A stretch of DNA of 64,000 nucleotides from Natrinema salsiterrestre (GTDB lineage: Archaea; Halobacteriota; Halobacteria; Halobacteriales; Natrialbaceae), in contig NZ_JAMQOT010000002.1 of NCBI RefSeq assembly GCF_029502005.1, positions 1 to 64,000 on the forward strand. Reading direction: 5' to 3'. A model generated the notes under the pieces. The model ran no database searches. It saw nothing but the letters and a program-made list of their open reading frames with translations, and was not told the origin of the DNA. The translations under genes and the position numbers were made by a program. Within the stretch, counting starts at the first letter, position 1, and every line of letters starts with the position of its first letter. This document shows positions 8,506 through 16,522 of the stretch, one piece after another.

Positions 8506-8512
8506 TTATAAT
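8506..8512 (+). promoter_or_regulatory. TATA-like box for the gene at 8542
   Basis: TTATAAT lies 30 bases before the ATG at 8542, the spacing expected of a haloarchaeal promoter giving a transcript with a very short leader. Confidence 0.45.
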
Positions 8513-8541
8513 GAACCATCCTTGACTGCGTCACGGAACGA

Positions 8542-9210
8542 ATGAGCAACCAAGAGCAGTTAGACAAGCAGGCGCTGACCGAGCTTCGAGACATCGCTAA
8601 AAAGGTAGCAATGGGCAACGCTCCACCAAGCGACTTTCTTTCGCCAGCTTTCCACTACCTTGCACGGGCACCCATTCCGTCGGGTCACCTAGCCGTGAGA
8701 TCGTTAGGCCGAATTTCGTTTGGTCGAGACAACGCCCACAGACCGGGGATCATCCTGTTCGTTCCAGAACAGGACTTGAACAACAGCGACCGACTGCGTG
8801 AAGTCAACCGACAGGCTGCGTTAGGGGTCCCAACTCAGAAAGATTATCGCAGTATGACCGACGGGTCGTGGGATTCGCCCGACGCTGCTGCTACGTTCAT
8901 CTCGAATAATGTCTCTCTCGAGCTCGATGCCGCAGAGCAGGCTGATGTCGAGTACGAGGGGACGATCTATAACCAGCTACTCCCAGCGGTGATCTGTGCG
9001 CTCGAGTCTATAGACGATGCATATGTTCGATGGCGTGGTCCTGGATCGGAGGGTCGAGTGCAGATCGACGAGGCCCTCGAAGGCCAAAGTGGATTCGCAG
9101 TCTGGGTCCACCCGGACTGTCTGGGCCCAGACCTTCAACCAGAGGACATTGCGAGATTCTGCGACGCAGATGAGGGTCAACCATCCATAATGGAGGGAAT
9201 CGATCTGTGA
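8542..9210 (+). CDS. Hypothetical protein, first gene of a two-gene unit
   Basis: A 222-residue acidic protein beginning MSNQEQLDKQALTELRDIAK. The N-terminal 35 residues are helical. A central segment contains SLGRISFGRDNAHRPGIILF, and the C-terminal half is a mixed alpha/beta region ending in an acidic tail (QPEDIARFCDADEGQPSIME). No catalytic motif or membrane segment is visible and I do not recognise a family. A TATA-like box sits 30 bases upstream. The next gene starts inside its stop codon region (GTGA overlap), so the two are probably translated together. Position next to the putative origin suggests a plasmid or island maintenance gene; that is inference. Confidence 0.6.
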   Translation: MSNQEQLDKQALTELRDIAKKVAMGNAPPSDFLSPAFHYLARAPIPSGHLAVRSLGRISFGRDNAHRPGIILFVPEQDLNNSDRLREVNRQAALGVPTQKDYRSMTDGSWDSPDAAATFISNNVSLELDAAEQADVEYEGTIYNQLLPAVICALESIDDAYVRWRGPGSEGRVQIDEALEGQSGFAVWVHPDCLGPDLQPEDIARFCDADEGQPSIMEGIDL

Positions 9211-9590
9211 GTGCTGATCAACACGACTTACTCGAGTGGTTCCCGACCGCTGATAAGGACCGAACGAGCGTCAGCAATGTCGTAGGTGCGACTCCACTAG
9301 GGATGAGCGTCAGGAGGGAAGTCCGCTTCCGCGACTGGGTTGATCCTGTGCTGGTCCGCTGTGAACTCGAAATTCGTCCTACCCATGCTGGAGGACGTAT
9401 CGGGGTCGTTGAGTGGACGGTGATAGTCCTCGGTGAGGTCTCGACCGTTGCTCTCGAGAGAGCTGAGCGTCTCTACGAAGAGATCGACTACGATCCCACT
9501 GTCGATGATTTACGTGACCTCACGGCTGAGTTGATGTCGAAGCAAGCCCATCCGTTTGCAAAGGAAGGTTGGAGCAAAGTTCAGGACTAA
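9207..9590 (+). CDS. Hypothetical protein, second gene of the two-gene unit
   Basis: A 127-residue protein with a GTG start at 9207 that overlaps the previous stop by 4 bases. It contains a beta-rich middle (VSNVVGATPLGMSVRREVRF, then VRCELEIRPTH and RIGVVEWTVIVLGEV) and helical ends. This looks like a compact alpha/beta fold, but no family is recognised. The tight overlap argues that it works with the preceding product. It is followed after 100 bases by the operator-like dyad of the AbrB-type gene, so transcription probably stops between them. Confidence 0.55.
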   Translation: MSADQHDLLEWFPTADKDRTSVSNVVGATPLGMSVRREVRFRDWVDPVLVRCELEIRPTHAGGRIGVVEWTVIVLGEVSTVALERAERLYEEIDYDPTVDDLRDLTAELMSKQAHPFAKEGWSKVQD

Positions 9591-9698
9591 CTCACCACAG
9601 CTTTTGCTTTGCTCAGAACCGACTCTGTGAGTTGCGTCTGAGATGTAGTCAGAAAGGGAAGGCGTCCCACTACCCTGGGGTTCCGGGACATCGGTAAT

Positions 9699-9730
9699 TA
9701 GCACTAAGTGTAGTGCTACTCTTAGCACTA
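9699..9730 (+). promoter_or_regulatory. Operator-like dyad before the AbrB-type gene
   Basis: TAGCACTA (9699-9706) and its perfect inverse TAGTGCTA (9711-9718) are separated by 4 bases. A third copy of TAGCACTA (9723-9730) lies only 7 bases before the ATG at 9738. Repeated half-sites covering the start region are what an autorepressed AbrB/antitoxin-type operon would show. The link to the downstream AbrB protein is inferred. Confidence 0.55.
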
Positions 9731-9737
9731 ACTGCTA

Positions 9738-9926
9738 ATGCCCAAAACAACCGTCACAAAGACCTCCAGCACTATCACGAATTCCGACGGCGAAGAGAGA
9801 ACCGTCGAACAGTATCGCACAACCGTTCCGAAAGGAATTGCTGAAGCAATGGGACTCGAAGGGGAGCGAGTTGAGTGGGAAGTCAAAAGCGGAAACAAAC
9901 TCGAAATCACGATCCTTGATGACTGA
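9738..9926 (+). CDS. AbrB/SpoVT-type swapped-hairpin DNA-binding protein
   Basis: A 62-residue protein. The region YRTTVPKGIAEAMGLEGERV followed by EWEVKSGNKLEITIL is the standard AbrB/MazE/SpoVT swapped-hairpin barrel (hydrophobic start, TVPK turn, G-D/E-x-V-E-W strand). Such proteins are dimeric transcription regulators or antitoxins. No toxin gene follows. Instead the serine recombinase gene begins inside it, with an 8-base overlap, so the recombinase is likely to be controlled by this protein through the dyad at 9699-9730. The first 25 residues are Thr/Ser-rich and probably disordered. Confidence 0.8.
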   Translation: MPKTTVTKTSSTITNSDGEERTVEQYRTTVPKGIAEAMGLEGERVEWEVKSGNKLEITILDD

Positions 9927-10695
9927 CGATAGCACACACGCGCTCGCGTTCATCCGGCGGTCACAGGGCGACGAGGACGGTGCGAGCCTTCGCCTTCAGC
10001 GCGACCAGGTGCCTGAGCTTGCCGACGAACTCGCCGACAGCATCGATACTGTCGACCTCGGCGTTCACACCGGGTTCAGTATCCTCTCGCGCGACGAGGG
10101 TGACCCGCGCATCGACGCCAATGACGAGGTCCTCAAGGCGGTTGAACGCGTCCGCAACGGCGAGTACGAGTACGTCGTCTCGTGGGACGACAGCCGACTC
10201 GCCCGTGACGACTATTTCGCCGAGTGGCGTCGCGCCGCCGCCGAGGGTGGCGCCGAATTCGCTTTCGTCGCCGATGTCGAGGACGTCGACAGCATGGCCC
10301 ACGGCGTCCGCCGAACAGTCGAGACTGCGATCAAACGCGAGGAGATTCAGAAGGCGATCGCGGCTGTGCGCGACCGAGAGCAGCGGGAAATGTGGAATAC
10401 CCGTCCACCGGTCGGCGTTGAGTTCGACAGCGAGCGCGAATACTTAGTTCCGGGTGAGCAATTCGGCGACGTGATCGACGCACTCGAGATGCGCGCCGAT
10501 GGCGTCCCGTATCGAACGGTCGCCGACGAGACCGGACTCTCCCGCGGAGCGATCGGTCGATGGGTCGACAACGTTGAGATGCGTGCACGGTCATGTCGCG
10601 ACGACGAGACCGCGCGACAGCTCATTGAGGCGGCGAGCACTAACGACGAACCCGACGGACTCAATGCTTCCACCACCGGAGGTGAGGCAGCGTGA
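9919..10695 (+). CDS. Serine recombinase (resolvase family)
   Basis: A longer frame opens at 9838, but the ATG at 9919 places the catalytic motif ALAFIRRSQGDEDGASLRLQ at the protein start, with the nucleophile at about Ser15. The body has VVSWDDSRLARDDYFAEW, equivalent to the resolvase D.SR..R motif, and the long helix REEIQKAIAAVRDREQREMW. The C-terminal third carries a helix-turn-helix (GVPYRTVADETGLSRGAIGR, about residues 195-215). The total of 258 residues fits small resolvase/invertases, not large serine integrases. It overlaps the AbrB gene by 8 bases and the next small gene by 4. Possible roles are plasmid multimer resolution or element mobility. Confidence 0.85.
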   Translation: MTDDSTHALAFIRRSQGDEDGASLRLQRDQVPELADELADSIDTVDLGVHTGFSILSRDEGDPRIDANDEVLKAVERVRNGEYEYVVSWDDSRLARDDYFAEWRRAAAEGGAEFAFVADVEDVDSMAHGVRRTVETAIKREEIQKAIAAVRDREQREMWNTRPPVGVEFDSEREYLVPGEQFGDVIDALEMRADGVPYRTVADETGLSRGAIGRWVDNVEMRARSCRDDETARQLIEAASTNDEPDGLNASTTGGEAA

Positions 10696-10967
10696 CCTAC
10701 GACGAGACGCTTCCGAAGCTCATGTCAGTGATTGACCGGACCGAACTCGTTAGTGAGGATTCTCGACCGACGCTGTCGCAGGCACGGATAATCGCACCTG
10801 CCGGGAGTTCATCAACAGATGTTGCGGTAGTCCTTAATGCAGCTCGCGATGGTGAGAACCGGCAGCTGACCGTGCGGACTGACGCTGACGGGATGCGTGC
10901 GCTCGGAGAGTCGCTCATTGAGGCGGCTGACTCAGTCTCTCCCAATGACGGTCGTAGTGACGAGTAG
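10692..10967 (+). CDS. Small hypothetical protein coupled to the recombinase
   Basis: A 91-residue protein with a GTG start (10692) overlapping the recombinase stop by 4 bases. The C-terminal half has a pattern of two beta strands and a helix (VAVVLNAARDG, QLTVRTDADGMRALGESLIE) and ends in an acidic tail. No family is recognised. Translational coupling to the recombinase suggests an accessory factor of the same cassette. A recombination directionality or regulatory role is possible but not shown by the sequence. Confidence 0.5.
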   Translation: MTYDETLPKLMSVIDRTELVSEDSRPTLSQARIIAPAGSSSTDVAVVLNAARDGENRQLTVRTDADGMRALGESLIEAADSVSPNDGRSDE

Positions 10968-11085
10968 CGTCGCTCATCTCTTGACACAGCACACGAATCT
11001 GGCCTATCGAAACCCTCGAGCTGTGATGTGTTTTAACGGCCGTACGAATACTAAGAAAGGACGCAACTTGCTCATTAGCCATTCG

Positions 11086-11547
11086 TTAGACTGTGTCTCT
11101 AGAGGATTTTCGAACGATTGTGATTCCGTATCCACCCATGTTTTGGATGGCATCAAGGAATTCATCTGGATTGAGCGGCTTCTGGATATAAGAGTCCACG
11201 TTGATACCAGACGACTTCGCAATATCAACTTCCGAACCGGACCCAGTCATTCCAATCACTGGAATCGACGCTAATTCAGACCGGTTACTGAGGGTATCGA
11301 GAACGTCCTCGCTTTTTCTCCCAGGAAGTTTGGGATCCAGAAGAATGATGTCTGGTAGCGGAGCGTCCGTGTACCCCCCGTGTTGATGGATGAAATCGAG
11401 GGCTTCGTCGTCGTCGTAGACGACATGAATTTCGTTCGTAATGCCTGCGTCAGCGAACAATTCTTTCATGAGTCTCACGTCACCGTGATTTGCCTCAATT
11501 AACAGGATCTCTACGGCACGCCTCTCGGAAGGTTCTGGTGAAGTCAT
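11086..11547 (-). CDS. Response-regulator receiver-domain protein
   Basis: A stand-alone CheY-like receiver of 153 residues starting at the ATG at 11547 (a longer frame from 11805 has no receiver similarity upstream). The phosphoacceptor is Asp71 in IILLDPKLPG, with Thr101 in GMTGSG and Lys123 in QKPL. The usual acidic pair near the N-terminus is EA (Glu18-Ala19 in LLIEANHGDV) where EDN is typical, so metal binding may be altered. There is no output domain. It lies between the DUF7344-type gene (same strand) and the recombinase cassette. A kinase gene is nearby at 13770, but pairing is only a guess. Confidence 0.85.
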   Translation of the reverse strand: MTSPEPSERRAVEILLIEANHGDVRLMKELFADAGITNEIHVVYDDDEALDFIHQHGGYTDAPLPDIILLDPKLPGRKSEDVLDTLSNRSELASIPVIGMTGSGSEVDIAKSSGINVDSYIQKPLNPDEFLDAIQNMGGYGITIVRKSSRDTV

Positions 11548-11614
11548 ACCCGTTTGATTCGGCCCCCAGAGATTCGAGAACCGCCGATCTGTACACACTA
11601 TAAAACACGAACGA

Positions 11615-11947
11615 TCAGTAATCCTCAATGACCGTGGCGAAGTCGATAACGGATTGATCATCAGTGATGTCAGTGAATTCGACCATTTTACTGGTTGGTT
11701 CGTATCTGATGAGTCCTGCCTCGTCGAGCCTTGGAAGATGCTGATGGTGAAGCGTAAGAGCGATCTCGTCAGTTGTCTCGGAAGTTGCCTTCTCGCGTGC
11801 GGCAAGCCGAGAACTCAGGGTGTCGACGAAGACTCGGTCAGTCCGATCGTACCCTCTGAGAACTGCAATTAGATGGCGACGACGGGGATCGGCAAGAATC
11901 TCGAACAGCATATCTGGCTCGCAGGATGTGGGTAGGGCGTATTCCAT
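11615..11947 (-). CDS. DUF7344-type winged-helix regulator
   Basis: A 110-residue protein with LFEILADPRRRHLIAVLRGY, LSSRLAAREKATSE, LTLHHQHLPRLDEAGLIRYE. These are the recognisable parts of the haloarchaeal winged-helix family that ends with the hydrophobic LPRLDEAG.I.Y segment. It is followed 67 bases later on the same strand by the receiver-domain gene, suggesting a two-gene unit. As with its relatives, DNA binding is expected but the target is unknown. Confidence 0.75.
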   Translation of the reverse strand: MEYALPTSCEPDMLFEILADPRRRHLIAVLRGYDRTDRVFVDTLSSRLAAREKATSETTDEIALTLHHQHLPRLDEAGLIRYEPTSKMVEFTDITDDQSVIDFATVIEDY

Positions 11948-12030
11948 TCTGACTCTCGCCCTTATTAGGTATCCACCGGATATAGCTTAGTAGGGGAGAT
12001 AGACAGGGTGCTTAAATACTTAGCTTAGAA

Positions 12031-12678
12031 TCATCCTGTCAAGAGGGCGTTTTCGATGAGTTTGGAAGTCCCGCGGTGCAATCGCTCTGAAAACGCCTGC
12101 TGGGAGAGGCCAAAGCCATCAGCCAGTTCGGTCGCAGTCGCTTCTCGGGGTGCCTCGTAGTAGCCGCCTTCGTAGGCTGCAACGAGAGCATCACGTTGCT
12201 TCGTCGTCAGGTTGAACGCGCCACTGTGTGGCTCAGTTGGTGAAAACAATTGTTCCAAAACGACATCTCCATTAGTTCTGAAATGAGAGTGGAACTCCGC
12301 TAACCGCTCACGATCGGCAAACCGAACTTTCAATTGCCACTTCTCTCCTTGTCCAGTCGCCTCCAGAATCACTCCCTCGTGGTCGAGAACCGTGTCTACA
12401 GTGCGAGCGACCTCGAGGTTCCATGTCATTTTGTACAACCGCGAGTCAGGGAACCGATCAGTTACGTCGAACCGCTGGACTGATGGATCACTGGCTACCG
12501 CTGCGTCGAACTGATCAAACTCGGACTCTGGTCCCGAGACCCAGAGAAATGGCATAATCCACTTGCGGCTGTGAGCTACGAGTCGATCAAGTTCGACAGT
12601 CAGTGAGGGCGCTGCTTCGAGGGATTCGGCAAGGCCAAAAGTAGGGGCAGAAACCGTGAAGTCACCTACGACACTCAT
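12031..12678 (-). CDS. Bat-like HTH_10 transcription regulator
   Basis: About 215 residues from the ATG at 12678 (a longer frame adds 14 residues without similarity). The N-terminal 150 residues are the BAT/GAF-like sensor fold seen in bacterio-opsin activator relatives. The C-terminus is the HTH_10 domain: LTTKQRDALVAAYEGGYYEA, then PREATATELADGFGLSQQAF and SERLHRGTSKLI. No PAS or GAF cofactor site is visible. The protein is a likely DNA-binding activator. A paralogue lies at 18851. The short distance to HalOD1, Lrp and the histidine kinase suggests a shared regulatory island. Confidence 0.85.
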   Translation of the reverse strand: MSVVGDFTVSAPTFGLAESLEAAPSLTVELDRLVAHSRKWIMPFLWVSGPESEFDQFDAAVASDPSVQRFDVTDRFPDSRLYKMTWNLEVARTVDTVLDHEGVILEATGQGEKWQLKVRFADRERLAEFHSHFRTNGDVVLEQLFSPTEPHSGAFNLTTKQRDALVAAYEGGYYEAPREATATELADGFGLSQQAFSERLHRGTSKLIENALLTG

Positions 12679-12789
12679 TGCGGTCAGTAGAGGCGATGAG
12701 CGGATGAATCTTCCGCTCACCTTTCTTTCCGTAGAGTACCGCTTGACGCATATCAGTATACCCTATCCGTGGGCAACTCACTAAGAGAG

Positions 12790-13056
12790 CTAAAGGGGTT
12801 CTTCAACAGATGTTAGTTCATCGGCGAGCCTGACTGTTCCATCGCTGTTGACGACGACTGTGTGACCGGCGTACTCGAAGGTTATCTTCCCGTCTGAGCG
12901 AGGTGATCTATTTGTCTCTGTGAACAGCGAATCCAACGCATCAGGGTTGATCACTTCATAGAGAGGATCGAGAGCGAGAGGATCAACGTCCTCATTTTCA
13001 GCTATGGTTTCCACGATGGCTTGACTGAGTGGCTGGTGTGTTGCTGTTGAACTCAT
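12790..13056 (-). CDS. HalOD1 output-domain protein
   Basis: An 88-residue protein matching the halobacterial output domain 1 pattern: LSQAIVETIAENEDVDPLAL, then LYEVINPDALDSLF, and a beta hairpin ITFEYAGHTVVVNSDGTVRL. HalOD1 proteins are small, found only in haloarchaea, and believed to act as output modules of two-component pathways. Start at ATG 13056. Its neighbours are a Bat-like gene downstream and an Lrp-family gene upstream on the same strand, with gaps of about 110 bases on both sides, so it may be monocistronic. Confidence 0.85.
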   Translation of the reverse strand: MSSTATHQPLSQAIVETIAENEDVDPLALDPLYEVINPDALDSLFTETNRSPRSDGKITFEYAGHTVVVNSDGTVRLADELTSVEEPL

Positions 13057-13183
13057 TACCGAACCCAGGTCTCTGACGTTAATAAATGTGTCTGCTCGCT
13101 GTTATTTCGAAGAGTGTACTTGAATTAGAGTTCCAAAACCTCTATCGTCGGGTTATATACGGAGAAATTGGAACTAAAAGTAG

Positions 13184-13654
13184 TTAGTCCTCTGCGACCT
13201 CCTTACCGAAGTTATCAGCAGGCTTGTGGAGTTCGCGCTTGAGTAGTTCATTACGAACAATCTCAAGGCCCAACTCAGCCAACTCATTAAGCGTCTCTTC
13301 GATTTCCTTCCGTGTGGAGGTCGCAATTTCGAGCTCGATATTCTGATGATGGGTCAGCAGTTCCCGAACCGTGACAACCCCATGAATGTCGAGTGCCTGT
13401 TCTGCGAGCTGGCTACGTTTGTCCATCGGAGCTGTCGCGGTGAGGAGGAGGTGATGATCGAGCCCGGCTTTCTCGTAGTCGATCGTCGGCTGGTAGCCGG
13501 TGACGATGCCTTTTTCTTCGAGTTTGCTAATGCGGTTGCCGACAGTAGTTGAGGAGACGCCAACCTGCTCGCCAATGCCCGAGGTCGTATTGTTGCGGGC
13601 ATCTTGCTGGAGTAGATACAGGATACCTTGATCGGTAGGATCGAGGTCAACCAT
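13184..13654 (-). CDS. Lrp/AsnC family transcription regulator
   Basis: A 156-residue protein with an N-terminal AsnC helix-turn-helix (LDPTDQGILYLLQQDARNNT, then VSSTTVGNRISKLEEKGIV) and a C-terminal ligand/dimerisation domain (HHLLLTATAPMDKRSQLAEQ). The C-terminal part is shorter than classical Lrp and resembles the haloarchaeal TrmB/Lrp-like small regulators. It is divergent from the PAS histidine kinase gene, with 115 bases between their starts, so it may control its own and the kinase promoter. Confidence 0.85.
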   Translation of the reverse strand: MVDLDPTDQGILYLLQQDARNNTTSGIGEQVGVSSTTVGNRISKLEEKGIVTGYQPTIDYEKAGLDHHLLLTATAPMDKRSQLAEQALDIHGVVTVRELLTHHQNIELEIATSTRKEIEETLNELAELGLEIVRNELLKRELHKPADNFGKEVAED

Positions 13655-13769
13655 AGGTCTGTGAGCGTACGCGCTCCATCATCAACAAGACTGGGGCTCG
13701 CAACTTCGTCTCGCGTTAGCACCCCAAGATGCACTAATTGCATATACCCTCTGGCCATACCAACGTATA

Positions 13770-16256
13770 ATGGGAGACTCTGGGCCTGGGGACGGAATCA
13801 CCCAAGACGGCGTTATGAAACTTCTCCGGCAACAGGCGTCACCGCTATCGACTGAGGAAGTTTGTAAGTCGTTTGGATGTTCGTGTCAGGCCGCTCAACG
13901 GCACTTAGAAACACTTGCCGAGCGTGAACAAATCCAGCGCAAGCAAGTGAGTGAGTCGAACGCCGTCTGGTGGGTGACGGACAGGAATCTCCAGGGCGAC
14001 AACCAGAATGTGGATGAGAAGTTTAGTGCCTTCGTGAGTGCTGTCGAGGACTACGCTATCTTCGTGCTCCGCCCCGATGGCACGGTCGCAACGTGGAACG
14101 AAGGGGCCAAACGGATCAAGGGGTACGAAGAGGATGAGATCGTCGGCGACCACTTCTCGACATTCTACACTGACGAGGACGTTGTTGAGGGCGTACCCGA
14201 GCGAAACCTCGAAATTGCTGCAACCGAAGGGCGGGTAGATGACGACGGTTGGCGCGTTCGAAAGGACGGTTCGCGCTTCTGGGCAAACGTGACGATTACC
14301 GCTATCCGAGACGAAGACGGCGAACTCCAGGGGTTCACGAAGGTCACCCGTGACATGACTGAGCGCCGCGAGTACGAGCAACAACTCGAGACGCAAAACG
14401 AGCAACTCGAACGCCAGCGCGACGAACTCGAAGAAGAACTTGAGGACGTTTTCGAGCGGGTTGACGATGCGTTCTATGCCCTCGACGAGAAGTTTCGGTT
14501 CGAGTACGTCAACGAACGCGCAGAAGAGATCCTCGGCAAGTCTGCGGGCGAACTTCTCGGACAGGCTCCCTGGGAAGCGCTCGACGCTGATGAAGACGAC
14601 CCGCTCTTTGCGAAGTACGAGACGGCACTGGAGTCCCAAGAGTCACGATCCTTCGAACGGTGCTCGGAGCCGCTGGGAATTTGGGAGGAGGTCCGGGTCT
14701 ACCCCTCTGAGTCCGGCCTCTCGGTGTACTTCCGAGACATTACCGACCAGAAGGAACGCGAACGCGCGCTGCGCGAGAGCGAAGAACGATACCGATCACT
14801 CACAGATGATGTCCTCGATACCTCCGAGGTAGGGACGTTCATCCTTGATTCAGAGTTCGAGATCGTATGGGTCAATGAAGCGGTCGAGGAGTATTTTGAT
14901 CTCGATCGTGAGGCGATTCTCGGACGGGACAAGCGGGAGGTCATCGAGGACCACATCGCCGAACTATTCGAAAAACCGCAGGAGTTCGCCAACCGCGTGA
15001 CTGCGACATACGATGACAACACCTACACCGAACAGTTCGAGTGCCACATCGTAAAAAATGAAACCCGCGACGAACGGTGGTTGGAACACTGGAGCCAGCC
15101 GATCCAGTCCGGGCTTTACGCCGGTGGTCGGATTGAGCACTATACTAACATTACTCAACAAAAACAGAGAGAACGAGAACTTTCGTGGTTTAAGCGAGCG
15201 GTCGAAGCATCGGGTCACGCGATCTACATGACCGACGCCAATGGTGAGATTACGTATGTCAATTCAGCGTTCGAGGAAATAACCGGATATTCTGCTGAGG
15301 TGGCTATTGGCAAAACCCCCGAGATTCTCCAGTCTGGTGAACACGACGACACATATTACCAGACGCTTTGGGAGACGGTTCAGGATGGAGATGTCTGGGA
15401 AGAAGAGATTACTGATCGTCGGAAGAACGGCGAACGTTACTATGCCGAACAAACTATTGCCCCAGTCACCGGCGAGAACGGTGAAATTGATCGATTTGTT
15501 GCCGTCCAGAACGACATCACTGAGCGTAAACGACACGAACAACGGCTTGAAGAACTCATCGAACGGCTAGATGCGTCCAATGAGCGCTTAGAACAGTTCG
15601 CGTACGCTGTCTCTCACGACCTCCAGGAACCACTGCGGATGGTTTCCTCGTATCTTCAGCTCATCGAGCGCCGGTTTGAAGACGACCTCGACGAGGAGGC
15701 GTTGGAGTACCTCGATTTCGCAGTCGATGGGGCCGAGCGAATGACCGAGATGATCGATGATCTCCTGGCGTATTCCCGAATTGAAACCCAGGGGAGTCCA
15801 ACTGAACTTGTGGATCTGGATGCTGTCCTCGAAGATGCCCGAGCCGATCTTCAGTTTCGGATAGAAGAACACGACGCTGAAATTATGATCGAGGAGCTCC
15901 CAGAGGTCAAGGGTGACGAAAGCCAACTTCGCCAGCTCTTCCAGAACCTTCTGGATAACGCGATCGAGTACAGCGGCGAGGAACCGCCGCGAGTCCATAT
16001 CTCAGCGGCGCAAGAGGGGTCGACGTGGCAAATTTCTGTTCGAGATGAGGGTATCGGTATTGATCCAGGGGATCAAGAACGTATCTTCGAGATTTTCCAG
16101 CGACTCCATACACGAGAAGAGCATGAAGGCACAGGAGTCGGCCTCGCACTGTGTGAACGTATCGTTGACCATCATGGCGGCGAAATACAGGTGGAGTCGG
16201 AGGCGGGTGCAGGAACCACGTTCACAATTTCGCTACCGGCCGTCGATAGTACCTAA
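13770..16256 (+). CDS. Multi-PAS hybrid sensor histidine kinase with N-terminal HTH
   Basis: An 828-residue cytoplasmic sensor with no membrane segment. It starts with a winged-helix-like segment (LLRQQASPLSTEEVCKSFGC, about 17-60), unusual for this kinase type. Four PAS-type domains follow (about 85-195, 225-330, 345-465 and 470-590), the first of the VEDYAIFVLRPDGTVATWNE type. The HisKA dimerisation helix carries the phospho-accepting His616 (AVSHDLQEPLRM). The HATPase_c domain has the N box NLLDNAIEYSG (about 725-735), G1 DEGIGI and G2 GTGVGLAL. The PAS domains probably sense redox or ligand. The response partner may be the receiver at 11086, but that is inference. Confidence 0.92.
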   Translation: MGDSGPGDGITQDGVMKLLRQQASPLSTEEVCKSFGCSCQAAQRHLETLAEREQIQRKQVSESNAVWWVTDRNLQGDNQNVDEKFSAFVSAVEDYAIFVLRPDGTVATWNEGAKRIKGYEEDEIVGDHFSTFYTDEDVVEGVPERNLEIAATEGRVDDDGWRVRKDGSRFWANVTITAIRDEDGELQGFTKVTRDMTERREYEQQLETQNEQLERQRDELEEELEDVFERVDDAFYALDEKFRFEYVNERAEEILGKSAGELLGQAPWEALDADEDDPLFAKYETALESQESRSFERCSEPLGIWEEVRVYPSESGLSVYFRDITDQKERERALRESEERYRSLTDDVLDTSEVGTFILDSEFEIVWVNEAVEEYFDLDREAILGRDKREVIEDHIAELFEKPQEFANRVTATYDDNTYTEQFECHIVKNETRDERWLEHWSQPIQSGLYAGGRIEHYTNITQQKQRERELSWFKRAVEASGHAIYMTDANGEITYVNSAFEEITGYSAEVAIGKTPEILQSGEHDDTYYQTLWETVQDGDVWEEEITDRRKNGERYYAEQTIAPVTGENGEIDRFVAVQNDITERKRHEQRLEELIERLDASNERLEQFAYAVSHDLQEPLRMVSSYLQLIERRFEDDLDEEALEYLDFAVDGAERMTEMIDDLLAYSRIETQGSPTELVDLDAVLEDARADLQFRIEEHDAEIMIEELPEVKGDESQLRQLFQNLLDNAIEYSGEEPPRVHISAAQEGSTWQISVRDEGIGIDPGDQERIFEIFQRLHTREEHEGTGVGLALCERIVDHHGGEIQVESEAGAGTTFTISLPAVDST

Positions 16257-16308
16257 GTAGTCGGTATCTTTCACTATGAACTACTTCTGGATAACGTTAT
16301 TTTGTGGA

Positions 16309-16363
16309 CGATATGACTCCTGTAATTAGTACGATATAATGGTTCCTATAATTAGGGCGATAT
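16309..16363. repeat. Imperfect AT-rich tandem motif
   Basis: CGATAT occurs at 16309, 16332 and 16358. Between them are TCCTGTAATTAG (16318) and TCCTATAATTAG (16344). Spacing is 23-26 bases. It could be a regulator-binding array near the kinase gene end. Function unknown. Confidence 0.35.
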
Positions 16364-16522
16364 ATTTTCACACGGAACAGGGCAATAGACGTGCTGAAAA
16401 GCAGAGTTACATCGGAACCGCTGGGGTGTGGGTGGGTTTGATAGCGAACGTTGCAAACGTCCCGTTTCCAGACTAACACGAGCAGGAGTATTCTTGAAGA
16501 CCTCTGCGCTTGCCCACCATCA

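Larger units (their letters stand above)
6780..8541. other. 1.76-kb non-coding interval holding a putative replication origin
   Basis: No frame here shows protein-like composition; the short frames that exist run through repeats. The interval is AT-rich for this genome and holds four ORB-like repeats (listed separately): two on the minus strand at 7415 and 7558, two on the plus strand at 7917 and 8141. Between the pairs is an AT-rich core (about 7700-7800). A TATA-like box for the gene at 8542 closes it. No initiator gene (orc1/cdc6, or a plasmid Rep) is seen in the window. Confidence 0.6.

Noticed and set aside
9738-10695. AbrB gene read as the antitoxin of a toxin-antitoxin pair
   Set aside because: The overlapping downstream gene is a serine recombinase with a clear catalytic motif, not a toxin of a known family.
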